Shown: in pieces, positions 52,108 to 59,414 of the stretch
Numbering within the stretch: the first letter of the stretch is position 1
Layout of the letters: each line of letters begins with the position of its first letter
DNA from: Kitasatospora sp. NBC_01266
Lineage (GTDB): Bacteria; Actinomycetota; Actinomycetes; Streptomycetales; Streptomycetaceae
Reading direction: 5' to 3'
DNA: 64,000 nucleotides
NCBI RefSeq assembly: GCF_036242395.1
Contig: NZ_CP108458.1
Location: 2,666,001 to 2,730,000, forward strand
Made by a program: the position numbers and the translations under genes
Notes under the pieces: model-generated
What the model was told of the DNA's origin: nothing
Databases searched by the model: none
What the model saw: only the letters and a program-made list of their open reading frames with translations

Positions 52108-52956
52108 CTACTCGGCACTAAGCGCCCGGTACAGGGTCGCCCGGCTGATCCCCAGGGCCTTAGCAATCGCGGTCACGCTCTCGCCCTTCGCCTGCCTGGC
52201 GCGGGCAATCGCGAGCTTGTCCTCAGTGATCACGGTCGGCCGTCCGCCGTGCCTGCCGTTGCTCGCTGCCGTGTCGAGACCTTCCATGGTCTTCTCGCGG
52301 ATGCCCTCCCGCTCTACCTCGGCGCTGACGGCCAGCACGGCGAAAACGATGGCTCCGGCGCCGTTGGGGTCGTGGATGCCCTGGAGTGGGCCGGACAGGA
52401 TCTCAAGCTGAATGCCGTCAGCCTGGAGAGCGGCGCTGAGAGCCATCAATTCGGCGGCGCTGCGGGCAAGTCGCTTCATCTCGTGGACGGTGAGGATCAC
52501 AGCCTGGTCGGGCGCTGCGGTCTTGATCTCCCGCGCGAGCGTCAGCGCTGCCTCGAACTCCGGCCGGACCTTGATCCGGGTGCTGATCTTCTCGGAGAAC
52601 ACGCGCTTGCAGTTCGCCCGGCTGAGCGCGTCAAGCTGGCTCTGAAGCTCCTGACGGGCCGTGGAGCAGCGGGCATACCCGATCCGGATCGGAGCGCCAG
52701 GGGCAGCATCAGCGACCGCCACAACCGGCGCTGCGCCTGCCTTCCACGGCTTACCAGGGTTGCGGTCGGCCGGGGTCTTCACGGTCAGCTCAGCCTTGAG
52801 CGCGGGAACGAGCGTGAACCGTCCGGTGTGGTAGTTGGCCGCCACCTTGCCTGCTGTCGTCCGACACGGGCTCCCGGCGGGGGCAGTGCACTTCGGGCAG
52901 TCGTGGCGCTCGACCTGGGTAGCTGCTTCGGCGTTCGTCATCATGGGTTTGATCAT
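52108..52956 (-). CDS. small serine recombinase (resolvase/invertase)
   Basis: Up to 282 residues. An N-terminal module (CPKCTAPAGSPCRTTAGKVA, YHTGRFTLVP) with a Cys-rich nucleic-acid-binding look is fused to a resolvase domain (IGYARCSTARQELQSQLDAL with catalytic Ser, KRLARSAAELMAL, ERIREKTMEGLDTA-like end) and a helix-turn-helix (GESVTAIAKALGISRATLYR). Starts at 52956 or 52941 are equally possible; no SD. It may resolve dimers or invert DNA; boxes for it may lie just upstream. Confidence 0.86.
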   Translation of the reverse strand: MIKPMMTNAEAATQVERHDCPKCTAPAGSPCRTTAGKVAANYHTGRFTLVPALKAELTVKTPADRNPGKPWKAGAAPVVAVADAAPGAPIRIGYARCSTARQELQSQLDALSRANCKRVFSEKISTRIKVRPEFEAALTLAREIKTAAPDQAVILTVHEMKRLARSAAELMALSAALQADGIQLEILSGPLQGIHDPNGAGAIVFAVLAVSAEVEREGIREKTMEGLDTAASNGRHGGRPTVITEDKLAIARARQAKGESVTAIAKALGISRATLYRALSAE

Positions 52957-52967
52957 CGCATAAACGT

Positions 52968-53088
52968 GTCTCAAAACCTAGGTGCGAGGACAGGCTATTG
53001 AGACGAGTTTTGAGACCGGCGATCCAGATCAAATCGGACATGATCCGACCCGTCCGACGACTGCGTCTCATTCGATCGATTGTGAGAC
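52968..53088. promoter_or_regulatory. cluster of five GTCTCA/TGAGAC boxes
   Basis: GTCTCA at 52968 and 53065; TGAGAC at 52999, 53011 and 53083. The last pair forms CGTCTCA-12-TGAGACG (53064-53089) around TCGATCGA, about the size of a resolvase crossover site. Located directly upstream of the recombinase gene, so either its res/inversion site or its operator. Confidence 0.6.
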
Positions 53089-53393
53089 GGCTCGTGCTGG
53101 CGACTCTCAGTCACATGCGGCCAGGCCCACGGCTTGTCCAGCCCAATGGCCGAGTGGCCCGGCCTGTTCGGCGGGCGTGCGCCCTGGACTCTGCGGGGGT
53201 GGGGAGTGCTGTGCCGGGGTGGCGCTGCGTATGGCGGTGTGACTCCCTGTGCGGACGTATGGGGGTACCGGGGGGTAGCTCAATCTCTGGCGCTGCGGCA
53301 CTCCGGGACCCGGCCCCCAAGGCCGCACACACCTCCTGAACTCTCAAGGGGTGGGGGTGTCCATAACTATCTGCAATATCACGAGAGGTAACC
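53089..53393. other. non-coding region before the small terminase gene
   Basis: About 300 bp with G-rich runs (GGGGTACCGGGGGGTAGC near 53260) and no ORF with normal codon use. In phages and satellites the packaging (cos/pac) site usually lies here; no sequence proof. A promoter must also be here. Confidence 0.35.
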
Positions 53394-53861
53394 ATGGCTC
53401 GACCTACGCCACTTCCGAACGAGCGGAACCGCCGCCTCGGAAACCCCGGCCACAAGCACATGCCCGCACTGTCTGACATGGCGGCGGTTCCCGCTGTCGA
53501 AGCCGACGCACCAGAGCGCCTAGGAACGGCTGGGCGGGAGTTCTGGCGGACTGCCACGGCCAGTACCTCATGGCTGGCCACCACGGACACCCCGACGCTT
53601 CTGCTAACCGCTGAGCTGATCGACCGGCGGGCCGGCTTCCTCGCGCAGCTCGCGGAGACTGGCCCCGTGCTCCATACCGAGAAGGGTTACGCCTACGCCA
53701 ACCCGCTGGTGGCGATGATCAGCGCCCTGGAGAAGCAGCTGTTCGCGCTGCTGGCGTCGCTCGGGTACACACCCGCCGATCGGTCCCGCTTGGGCGTAGC
53801 CGAAGTCAAGGCGAAGAACGCGTTCGAGGAGATGCTGGCCCGCCGACAGCGCTGGGAGTAA
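53394..53861 (+). CDS. phage terminase small subunit, P27 family
   Basis: 155 residues. MARPTPLPNERNRRLGNPGHK is the P27 N-terminal signature; LGTAGREFWRTATAS and LEKQLFALLASLGYTPADRSRLGVAEVK are the conserved helices and C-terminal motif. ATG after GAGAGG. It selects DNA for packaging. No large terminase or portal follows, which is the satellite pattern: such a TerS could redirect a helper phage's packaging motor. Confidence 0.88.
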   Translation: MARPTPLPNERNRRLGNPGHKHMPALSDMAAVPAVEADAPERLGTAGREFWRTATASTSWLATTDTPTLLLTAELIDRRAGFLAQLAETGPVLHTEKGYAYANPLVAMISALEKQLFALLASLGYTPADRSRLGVAEVKAKNAFEEMLARRQRWE

Positions 53862-53954
53862 CCCTGGCTGGTCGGACAGACTGATCAACTGTCAGCCCCG
53901 CTGGCTGCTTGCCTTTCGGCAGGTGGCTGGCGGGGCTTTCGGCTGTGTCAGGAG

Positions 53955-53968
53955 AATATTCGAGAATC
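53955..53968. promoter_or_regulatory. candidate XRE operator, copy 1
   Basis: AATATTCGAGAATC, near-palindromic (ATTCgAGAAT), 68 bp before the DUF6879-XRE operon. A second copy with one difference is at 55660-55673. Confidence 0.55.
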
Positions 53969-54035
53969 ACAACCCGCCGTGGAGCGATTCCAAGGCATCC
54001 TGGCTCCAGCTTGCCCGACGACGAGGGGAGCGGCC

Positions 54036-54788
54036 GTGAGCCGACGACTGCGGTACATCGGAAGCAACTCAGGGAACAACGGATGCCCAACCCTCTACGA
54101 AGACGTAGAGACTGGGGAAGTGCTGGTGCAAGGCGACGCGGTGACCGACCCCGACGACGTGGCTCAGCTCCGTAACGTCAAGCCCGGCGAGGGGTTCGTG
54201 ATCGTGCCGCGTGTGCTGCTTGCCGACTTCTCGCCGCGTGACGTGGACCGAGGCCCCGTGCTGATCAGCTTCGAAGAGTTCGACGGCATGTTTGAGACCT
54301 GCCAGCACACAGCATTCCGGCTGGAGAGCCGTCGCCGCTACCGCTCCGACGAGCGGACGGAGACCTACCGGCGGTTCGCTGCTGGGCAGGCGGCCGGTTG
54401 GGATCTGGAGGACCCCTGGTGCCGCTCGCGTCGCGAACAGGTCGCCATGGGCAAGCGGTTCGAGCGCGTGAGGATCATGGACAACCCGCCGACCCTGGGG
54501 CAGCGGTACCTACTCGACAACGCCGAGCGGAACAGCGCCGCTGGCGAAGACATCCGGTACGTCTGGCGCGCGGACGCTGAGCGTCTGAGCCTTCCGGACG
54601 AAGACACCTGGCTGTTCGACTCGCGCGTGATCGCCCTGCTCCACTTCGATGCCGACGACGACCTGACCAGCGTGGAGCTGATCACGGACCCGGTACAGGT
54701 GGCCCGCGCCTGCCAGGTTCGCGACGCTGCGTGGCACTTTGCCGTCCCGCACCAGACGTTCAGCGCTGAGGTACCGTCCCGCGTGTGA
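54036..54788 (+). CDS. DUF6879 family protein with N-terminal extra domain
   Basis: 250 residues from a GTG behind GAGGGGAG. Residues 1-75 (RLRYIGSNSGNNGCPTLYED, VQGDAVTDPDDVAQLRNV) match a small streptomycete protein usually encoded separately; from about 85 it is DUF6879 (CQHTAFRLESRRRYRSDE, GKRFERVRIMDNPPT, LFDSRVIALLHFDADDD, RDAAWHFAVP). DUF6879 genes pair with XRE/DUF5753 regulators, probably as an effector-antagonist pair. The stop overlaps the XRE start. Confidence 0.82.
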   Translation: MSRRLRYIGSNSGNNGCPTLYEDVETGEVLVQGDAVTDPDDVAQLRNVKPGEGFVIVPRVLLADFSPRDVDRGPVLISFEEFDGMFETCQHTAFRLESRRRYRSDERTETYRRFAAGQAAGWDLEDPWCRSRREQVAMGKRFERVRIMDNPPTLGQRYLLDNAERNSAAGEDIRYVWRADAERLSLPDEDTWLFDSRVIALLHFDADDDLTSVELITDPVQVARACQVRDAAWHFAVPHQTFSAEVPSRV

Positions 54789-55627
54789 GCACCGACTTCC
54801 AACAGGCTCGAATCGCCCTCGGTCTGCGGCTTCGTGAGCTGCGTACCGAGGGCGGTCTTACCGGCCGGCAACTGGCCGAGCGCTTGGGCTGGACGCAGTC
54901 CAAGGTCAGCAAGCTGGAGACCGGCAGGCAGACGGCCACTCATGATGACCTCAAGGCGTGGGCGGAAGGCGTCGAACAGCCGGCGGCCGAGGGGGAGCTG
55001 GCGGCCCGTTTGCGCGTGCTCGAATCTCACTCCCGCTCCTGGCGGCGTCAGCTTGCCGCTGGGCACCGGCCGGTACAGGACACGCTGACGGTTGAGTACG
55101 AGCGCTCGACCGTGCTGCGAGCGTGGGAGGGCTCCATGGTCGTCGGCATGCTCCAGACGGCCGACTACGCCCGGCACGTGTTCAGCTCCTACGTCGAACT
55201 TCACCAGTCACCGCGCGATATAGAGGACGCCGTTCGAGCTCGTGTCCGACGGCAGGAGAGCCTCTACCAGCAGGGCAAGCGGTACCGCATTGTCATGTGG
55301 GAAGCCGCGCTGCGCGCCCTGGTCTGCCCGCCCGCCGTGATGGCTGCGCAGCTCGATCGACTCAGCGGAGTGATCGGGCTGGACACTGTGTCCCTGGGCA
55401 TCGTGCCGTTCGGCGTATCGCTCAAGCTGCCTCCCGCTAACGGATTTTGGGTCTACGACGAGCGGCTTGTGATCGCTGAGGACTGGCACGCCGAACTCTG
55501 GCTGACCGACGCCGAGAACGTGGCGCTGTACCTGCGTACCTGGGAGGCGCTGGCAGCGTCAGCGCTCTACGGCCCGGATGCGCACCGGGTCATCACTCGT
55601 TGCCGGAGAGCGCTCGGCGCGATCTGA
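54785..55627 (+). CDS. XRE-family regulator with DUF5753 (Scr1-type)
   Basis: 280 residues. Helix-turn-helix near 15-60 (LRELRTEGGLTGRQLAERLG, TQSKVSKLETGR), then the DUF5753 domain (VGMLQTADYARHVF, ARVRRQESLYQQGKRYRIVM, VSLGIVPFGVSLKLPPANGF). Translationally coupled to the DUF6879 gene by GTGA. It probably controls element genes through the AATATYCGAGAATC sites on both sides. Confidence 0.88.
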   Translation: MSTDFQQARIALGLRLRELRTEGGLTGRQLAERLGWTQSKVSKLETGRQTATHDDLKAWAEGVEQPAAEGELAARLRVLESHSRSWRRQLAAGHRPVQDTLTVEYERSTVLRAWEGSMVVGMLQTADYARHVFSSYVELHQSPRDIEDAVRARVRRQESLYQQGKRYRIVMWEAALRALVCPPAVMAAQLDRLSGVIGLDTVSLGIVPFGVSLKLPPANGFWVYDERLVIAEDWHAELWLTDAENVALYLRTWEALAASALYGPDAHRVITRCRRALGAI

Positions 55628-55659
55628 GAATCCTGGCGAAGCCCTGTCACCGGCATTCG

Positions 55660-55673
55660 AATATCCGAGAATC
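55660..55673. promoter_or_regulatory. candidate XRE operator, copy 2
   Basis: AATATCCGAGAATC, 13 of 14 bases equal to 53955-53968, lying 33 bp after the XRE stop and 70 bp before the next gene. Confidence 0.55.
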
Positions 55674-55742
55674 GCACTCCTTCCGGCGAAGCACAGACGC
55701 TTAACGTGCTGGTCAATGGCCGATCGGCATGGGAGCTGAGCG

Positions 55743-56048
55743 ATGACCAACAGTCCACCGGCGCTGACCGTTGATCCGTACCGAGCTGCGATCTCCGCTG
55801 CGGAGCAACGGCAGAACGGACGACGCCCCCGTCGGACCGTCAGTCCTGAGTACATGGCTGCCGTCCGGGCGGAGTACGACCCGCTGTTCTTCGACAAGCT
55901 GCGGGGTGGCGGCCGGGGTACGCCGAACGGCTGGCCGTTCTGCGAGTGCGGCAGCGATAAGTGCCCCGACAAGGACAAGGCGTCCGGCGCAGCGCTGGCC
56001 CCGGCGCTCGACCGCTCGACTTCTCCAGCGGTGAGCGATGCTGCCTGA
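55743..56048 (+). CDS. element hypothetical protein, 101 aa
   Basis: Starts MTNSPPALTVDPYRAA behind GGGAG. Middle RTVSPEYMAAVRAEYDPLFF and a Cys pair in FCECGSDKCPDKDK. No known family. First of four small overlapping genes; its end overlaps the next start by 11 nt. Confidence 0.7.
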   Translation: MTNSPPALTVDPYRAAISAAEQRQNGRRPRRTVSPEYMAAVRAEYDPLFFDKLRGGGRGTPNGWPFCECGSDKCPDKDKASGAALAPALDRSTSPAVSDAA

Positions 56049-56235
56049 GACGACCACCAGGGTTGGGGCGCCCGAGTGCGCCAGGTGCGCCGAGCTGGAC
56101 GCCGACGCAGACAAAGCGCGCCACGCGATGGACGGCATGGTGACGTACGTCGATCGGTCGGCCCTGCTGGACGTCAAGATCAAACGGCAACTGCACGAGC
56201 CCGTGTGCCCGCTGCGGAAGGTGGGGGCCCAGTGA
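56038..56235 (+). CDS. element hypothetical protein, 65 aa
   Basis: Starts MLPETTTRVGAPECARCAEL; paired cysteines (CARC) and a late Cys (EPVCPLRK) hint at zinc binding. The DADADKARHAMDGMVTYVDR segment is helical. Overlaps both neighbours, stop-start GTGA with the next. Confidence 0.65.
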   Translation: MLPETTTRVGAPECARCAELDADADKARHAMDGMVTYVDRSALLDVKIKRQLHEPVCPLRKVGAQ

Positions 56236-56399
56236 GCAACCTTGCAACCCCGGACCCGGAAGCCAGCAAGGACGACCAGGACGACGCTGCCGACACCAGC
56301 ACGGCGCAGCTAGAGCCCGCCGAGTCCCCGACCATGAAGCGGGTGCGTGAGGGGATGCGGCATCTCAACTCGCCTGGTGTACGGCGAGATTGGCACTGA
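56232..56399 (+). CDS. element hypothetical protein, 55 aa
   Basis: GTG start coupled by GTGA. Acidic first half (SKDDQDDAADTSTAQLEPAE) and a basic end (MKRVREGMRHLNSPGVRRDW). No family recognised. Confidence 0.6.
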   Translation: MSNLATPDPEASKDDQDDAADTSTAQLEPAESPTMKRVREGMRHLNSPGVRRDWH

Positions 56400-56400
56400 G

Positions 56401-56793
56401 ATGAGGGCAGCATTGAACATGGACGGGAGCACGCAGCGCCGCCGGTTCTTCCGGTTCGTGGCTTGGACCCTCCGGCGGGCTGACGACGAGCCGGACCTGC
56501 CGCCCGTACAGCACCAGTTCCGCTGCCTGGGGGAGGGCGAGGACGGCACCCTGTGCGACGCCGAGGGGCCTGTCTCGCTGGACTTCGAAGAGGCGCAGCG
56601 CTGGCCGTTCAAGCACATCAGGGAGCAGCAGGAACACCGAAGCTACTCCCACATAGCGGTGGTGCCCTGGCTGATGGTTCCGGCTAAGGAACCCAACTCA
56701 GCCTTTCGCGCTGATCACGGCGGCAACGATCCCGCCCACCGCCGTGATGATGGCTGCAATGATCACAGCCCGAGCGCCGACCCGAGACGCTAG
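56401..56793 (+). CDS. DUF7848-like protein
   Basis: Up to 130 residues from the ATG at 56401 (an ATG at 56419 is also possible). RFFRFVAWTLRRADDEPDLP, HQFRCLGEGEDGTLCDAEGP and WPFKHIREQQEHRSYSHIAV fit the small DUF7848 proteins of streptomycete mobile elements. The last about 30 residues lie opposite a convergent small gene and look less protein-like. Confidence 0.65.
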   Translation: MRAALNMDGSTQRRRFFRFVAWTLRRADDEPDLPPVQHQFRCLGEGEDGTLCDAEGPVSLDFEEAQRWPFKHIREQQEHRSYSHIAVVPWLMVPAKEPNSAFRADHGGNDPAHRRDDGCNDHSPSADPRR

Positions 56794-56847
56794 ATCCGAA
56801 GCGCTGTCCCGATAACGGGAGCCCTTCTGTTCGGGTTCACTACGCAC
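56698..56847 (-). CDS. tiny membrane protein, 49 aa
   Basis: GTG at 56847 four nt after AGGGG; stop TGA at 56698. RYRDSASDLASRVGARA is followed by one membrane helix (VIIAAIITAVGGIVAAVI) and SAKG. Too short for ordinary gene lists and overlapping the 3' end of the opposite gene. Possible holin-like or regulatory micro-protein. Confidence 0.55.
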   Translation of the reverse strand: MRSEPEQKGSRYRDSASDLASRVGARAVIIAAIITAVGGIVAAVISAKG

Positions 56848-57013
56848 TGCGCCCCTGAGCCTATGACACCAACGTTGTGCCCATCATGACGCGCTTGCGG
56901 CTGCCTGTCCCGGGAACGCCGAGACATCGCGGGGGGATCAAGGTCCGTCGGCGCCCACGACAGGGCCATGGCGGTCTCCCGTCGTGCTCTATGTGAGTGC
57001 CTTGACACACTCA

Positions 57014-57033
57014 TTGATCTTCACAACAGACAT
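57014..57033 (-). pseudogene. displaced 5' end of the mhuD-like gene and right attachment core
   Basis: On the minus strand ATG TCT GTT GTG AAG ATC AA encodes MSVVKI(N), the expected N terminus of MhuD-like proteins; the frame then enters element DNA and stops after seven more codons. TTGATCTT at 57014-57021 is the right att core. The native promoter must lie upstream, at 57034-57155. Confidence 0.78.
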
Positions 57034-57155
57034 GCCCCCATCCTGCCGCACCACACACCCGCACGGCGCGCCGCCACCACCGCCGGACCGCACCCGCGCA
57101 GGCGCCCCTCGCGACGACCCGTCAGAGCGGACGACCCGTCAGAGCGGATGACCCG

Positions 57156-59219
57156 TCAGAGCGAGCGCCCCTCGCTCTGCGGGACGGGCTGGCCGGTGCT
57201 CCGGTCCCCCCGGTCCGGGCGGTCGTGCTGGTCGCCGGTCAGCGCGTCGCTGAGCCGGGTGAGCAGGTCGGCCAGGTCGGTGAACTGCTTCTCGTCCCAG
57301 TCACCGCACAGCCGGGACAGCTGGGCGCGCCGGGCGGCCACCAGCTTGAGGGCCACCTGCTGGCCCGCCTCGGTCAGTCGCATCGGCAGGCCGTTGCGCA
57401 GCGCCAGGCCCTTGCCCTCGACCTCGCGGGCCGCCGACTCCACCACCTCGGGCGGGATGATCTTGCGCTCGGCCAGTTCGGCGGGCTCCGCCGAGCCCTG
57501 ATGGTGCATCTGGAGCAGCAGCCAACTGGCCGCCGGCTGCAGGTCGAGCCCGGCCTCGGCGGTGATCCTGCGGTACAGGTCGCGGCGCGCCTCGCGGGTG
57601 TTGAGCACGGCCAGCGCGCGGGCGATCTCGTCCACCGAGGAGCGCTCCACCGGGTTCATCCCGATCGACTCGCCGAGGTCGGGCGCGGTGACCGAGGCAC
57701 GCAGCGGCTGCTCCCGGATGAAGAGCGAGAACAGGAAGGCGACGAACGCCACCGGCGCCGCGTAGAGGAAGACCTCCGCGATGGAACTGGCGTAGGCGTG
57801 CAGCACGTTGTGCTGGACCACCGGCGGCAGGGACTTGATCACGTGCGGGTCGGCGGTGATCGAACTCGGCGCGAAGCCGGCCGGCAGGTGCACCCCGCGC
57901 AGTGCGTCGTTCAGCTTGTGGGTCAGCTGGGTGGTGAAGATGGTGCCGAAGATCGAGACGCCGAAGGAGGCGCCGATCGAGCGGAAGAAGGTGGCGGCGG
58001 CGGTGGCCACGCCCAGGTCCTGGTAGCCGACCGAGTTCTGCACGATCAGCACCAGCACCTGCAGCACCAGGCCGAGCCCCAGGCCGAAGACCAGGAAGTA
58101 CAGGCTCATCACGGTGGTCGAGGTGGACTCGGTGAGCCGGGAGAGCAGGATCAGACCCACCGTCACCACCGCGGTGCCGGCGATCGGGAAGATCCGGTAG
58201 TGGCCGGTGCGCGCGACGATCTGCCCCGAGCCGATCGAGGTGACCAGCATGCCGAGCACCATCGGCAGCATGTGCACGCCGGACAGCGTGGGTGAGATGC
58301 CCTGCACCACCTGGAGGAAGGTCGGCAGGTAGGTGAGCGCGCCGAACATCGCGAAGCCGACCACGAAGGAGATCACCGCGACCAGGCTGAAGGTCCGCGA
58401 GGCGAAGAGCCGGGGCGGCAGCACGGCCTCCTCGGCGGAGCGCTCGACCTGGACGAAGGCGATCAGCAGCACCACGCCGAGCACGCCCAGGCCGATGACC
58501 TGCCAGGAACCCCAGGGGTAGGTCACCCCGCCGAGCGAGGTCATCAGCACCAGGCAGATGGCGACCGAGGCGATCAGCACGATGCCGAGGTAGTCGATCC
58601 GGTGCTGGCGCTTGACCTCCACGCTGTGCAGCACCACGGCGATCACGATCAGCGCGACCACGCCGATCGGCAGGTTGATGTAGAAGACCCAGCGCCAGGA
58701 GAGCTGGTCGACGAAGAAGCCGCCGAGCAGCGGGCCCAGCACGCTGGTGGCGCCGAAGACCGCGCCGAACAGCCCCTGGTACTTGCCCCGGTCGCGCGGC
58801 GGCACCAGGTCGCCGACGATCGCCTGGGTCAGCACGATCAGGCCGCCGCCGCCCAGGCCCTGCAGGGCCCGGAAGGCGATCAGCTCACCCATGTTCTGGG
58901 CCAGGCCGCAGAGCGCGGAGCCGATCAGGAAGATCACGATGGAGGCCTGGAAGAACCGCTTCCGGCCGTACATGTCACCGAGCTTGCCCCAGAGCGGCGT
59001 GGCGGCGGTGGAGGCCAGCAGATAGGCGGTGACCACCCAGGAGAGGTGCTCGAGGCCGCCGAGGTCGCTGACGATGGTGGGCAGCGCGGTGGAGACGATG
59101 GTCTGGTCGAGCGCGGCGAGCAGCAGGGCCAGCAGCAGGGCGCTGATCGGAACCCAGAGGTTGTGGACCCCGGCTTCCTGGGGGACCAGCGGATCGGGCT
59201 CGGTGGCCGGTTCCGCCAT
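57156..59219 (-). CDS. MFS drug exporter (DHA2) with C-terminal MarR-like domain
   Basis: 687 residues. Residues 1-530 are a 14-helix EmrB/QacA exporter (LDQTIVSTALPTIVSDLG, ATPLWGKLGDMYGRKRFF, LGPLLGGFFVDQLSWRWVFY). Residues about 535-670 form a helical, winged-helix-like domain (ALAVLNTREARRDLYRRITA, MRLTEAGQQVALKLVAARR, DWDEKQFTDLADLLTRLSDA) that reads like a MarR regulator. Such fusions occur in streptomycetes; the tail may sense ligand or tether regulation to the pump. Confidence 0.87.
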   Translation of the reverse strand: MAEPATEPDPLVPQEAGVHNLWVPISALLLALLLAALDQTIVSTALPTIVSDLGGLEHLSWVVTAYLLASTAATPLWGKLGDMYGRKRFFQASIVIFLIGSALCGLAQNMGELIAFRALQGLGGGGLIVLTQAIVGDLVPPRDRGKYQGLFGAVFGATSVLGPLLGGFFVDQLSWRWVFYINLPIGVVALIVIAVVLHSVEVKRQHRIDYLGIVLIASVAICLVLMTSLGGVTYPWGSWQVIGLGVLGVVLLIAFVQVERSAEEAVLPPRLFASRTFSLVAVISFVVGFAMFGALTYLPTFLQVVQGISPTLSGVHMLPMVLGMLVTSIGSGQIVARTGHYRIFPIAGTAVVTVGLILLSRLTESTSTTVMSLYFLVFGLGLGLVLQVLVLIVQNSVGYQDLGVATAAATFFRSIGASFGVSIFGTIFTTQLTHKLNDALRGVHLPAGFAPSSITADPHVIKSLPPVVQHNVLHAYASSIAEVFLYAAPVAFVAFLFSLFIREQPLRASVTAPDLGESIGMNPVERSSVDEIARALAVLNTREARRDLYRRITAEAGLDLQPAASWLLLQMHHQGSAEPAELAERKIIPPEVVESAAREVEGKGLALRNGLPMRLTEAGQQVALKLVAARRAQLSRLCGDWDEKQFTDLADLLTRLSDALTGDQHDRPDRGDRSTGQPVPQSEGRSL

Positions 59220-59414
59220 GGCGGATCCTCCTCGGTGCTATTTGCCGCTTATCTGACGATCATTCCGACTTCTCGCCCTCATCGTGTCAGATTTGCCCGT
59301 ATTTGCGAGGAACGGTTGCGCCATTCGTAAGCCGGGCGCCCCTGTTGGCCACCGGGACAGGTCCTGCATAATCGGGCGCGTTCCACGCCGTCGACGCTCC
59401 AGGAGGACCGGCCC

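Larger units (their letters stand above)
47465..57021. mobile_element. integrated satellite-like element inserted in the mhuD-like gene
   Basis: 9.56 kb bounded by TTGATCTT copies inside matching coding contexts: left junction encodes SVVKINVLT, right junction MSVVKINEC on the same strand. Contents: large serine integrase, D5/SF3 primase-helicase, P27 small terminase, serine recombinase, XRE and DUF6879 pair, several small genes. There is no capsid, portal, large terminase, tail, lysis or FtsK-like transfer gene. This content is that of a phage satellite rather than a prophage or AICE. GC and third-position GC are visibly lower than in flanking DNA. Confidence 0.85.

Noticed and set aside
47488..57021. 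A complete prophage or a conjugative AICE
   Set aside because: No large terminase, portal, capsid, tail or lysis genes, and no FtsK/TraB-type transfer gene in 9.5 kb.
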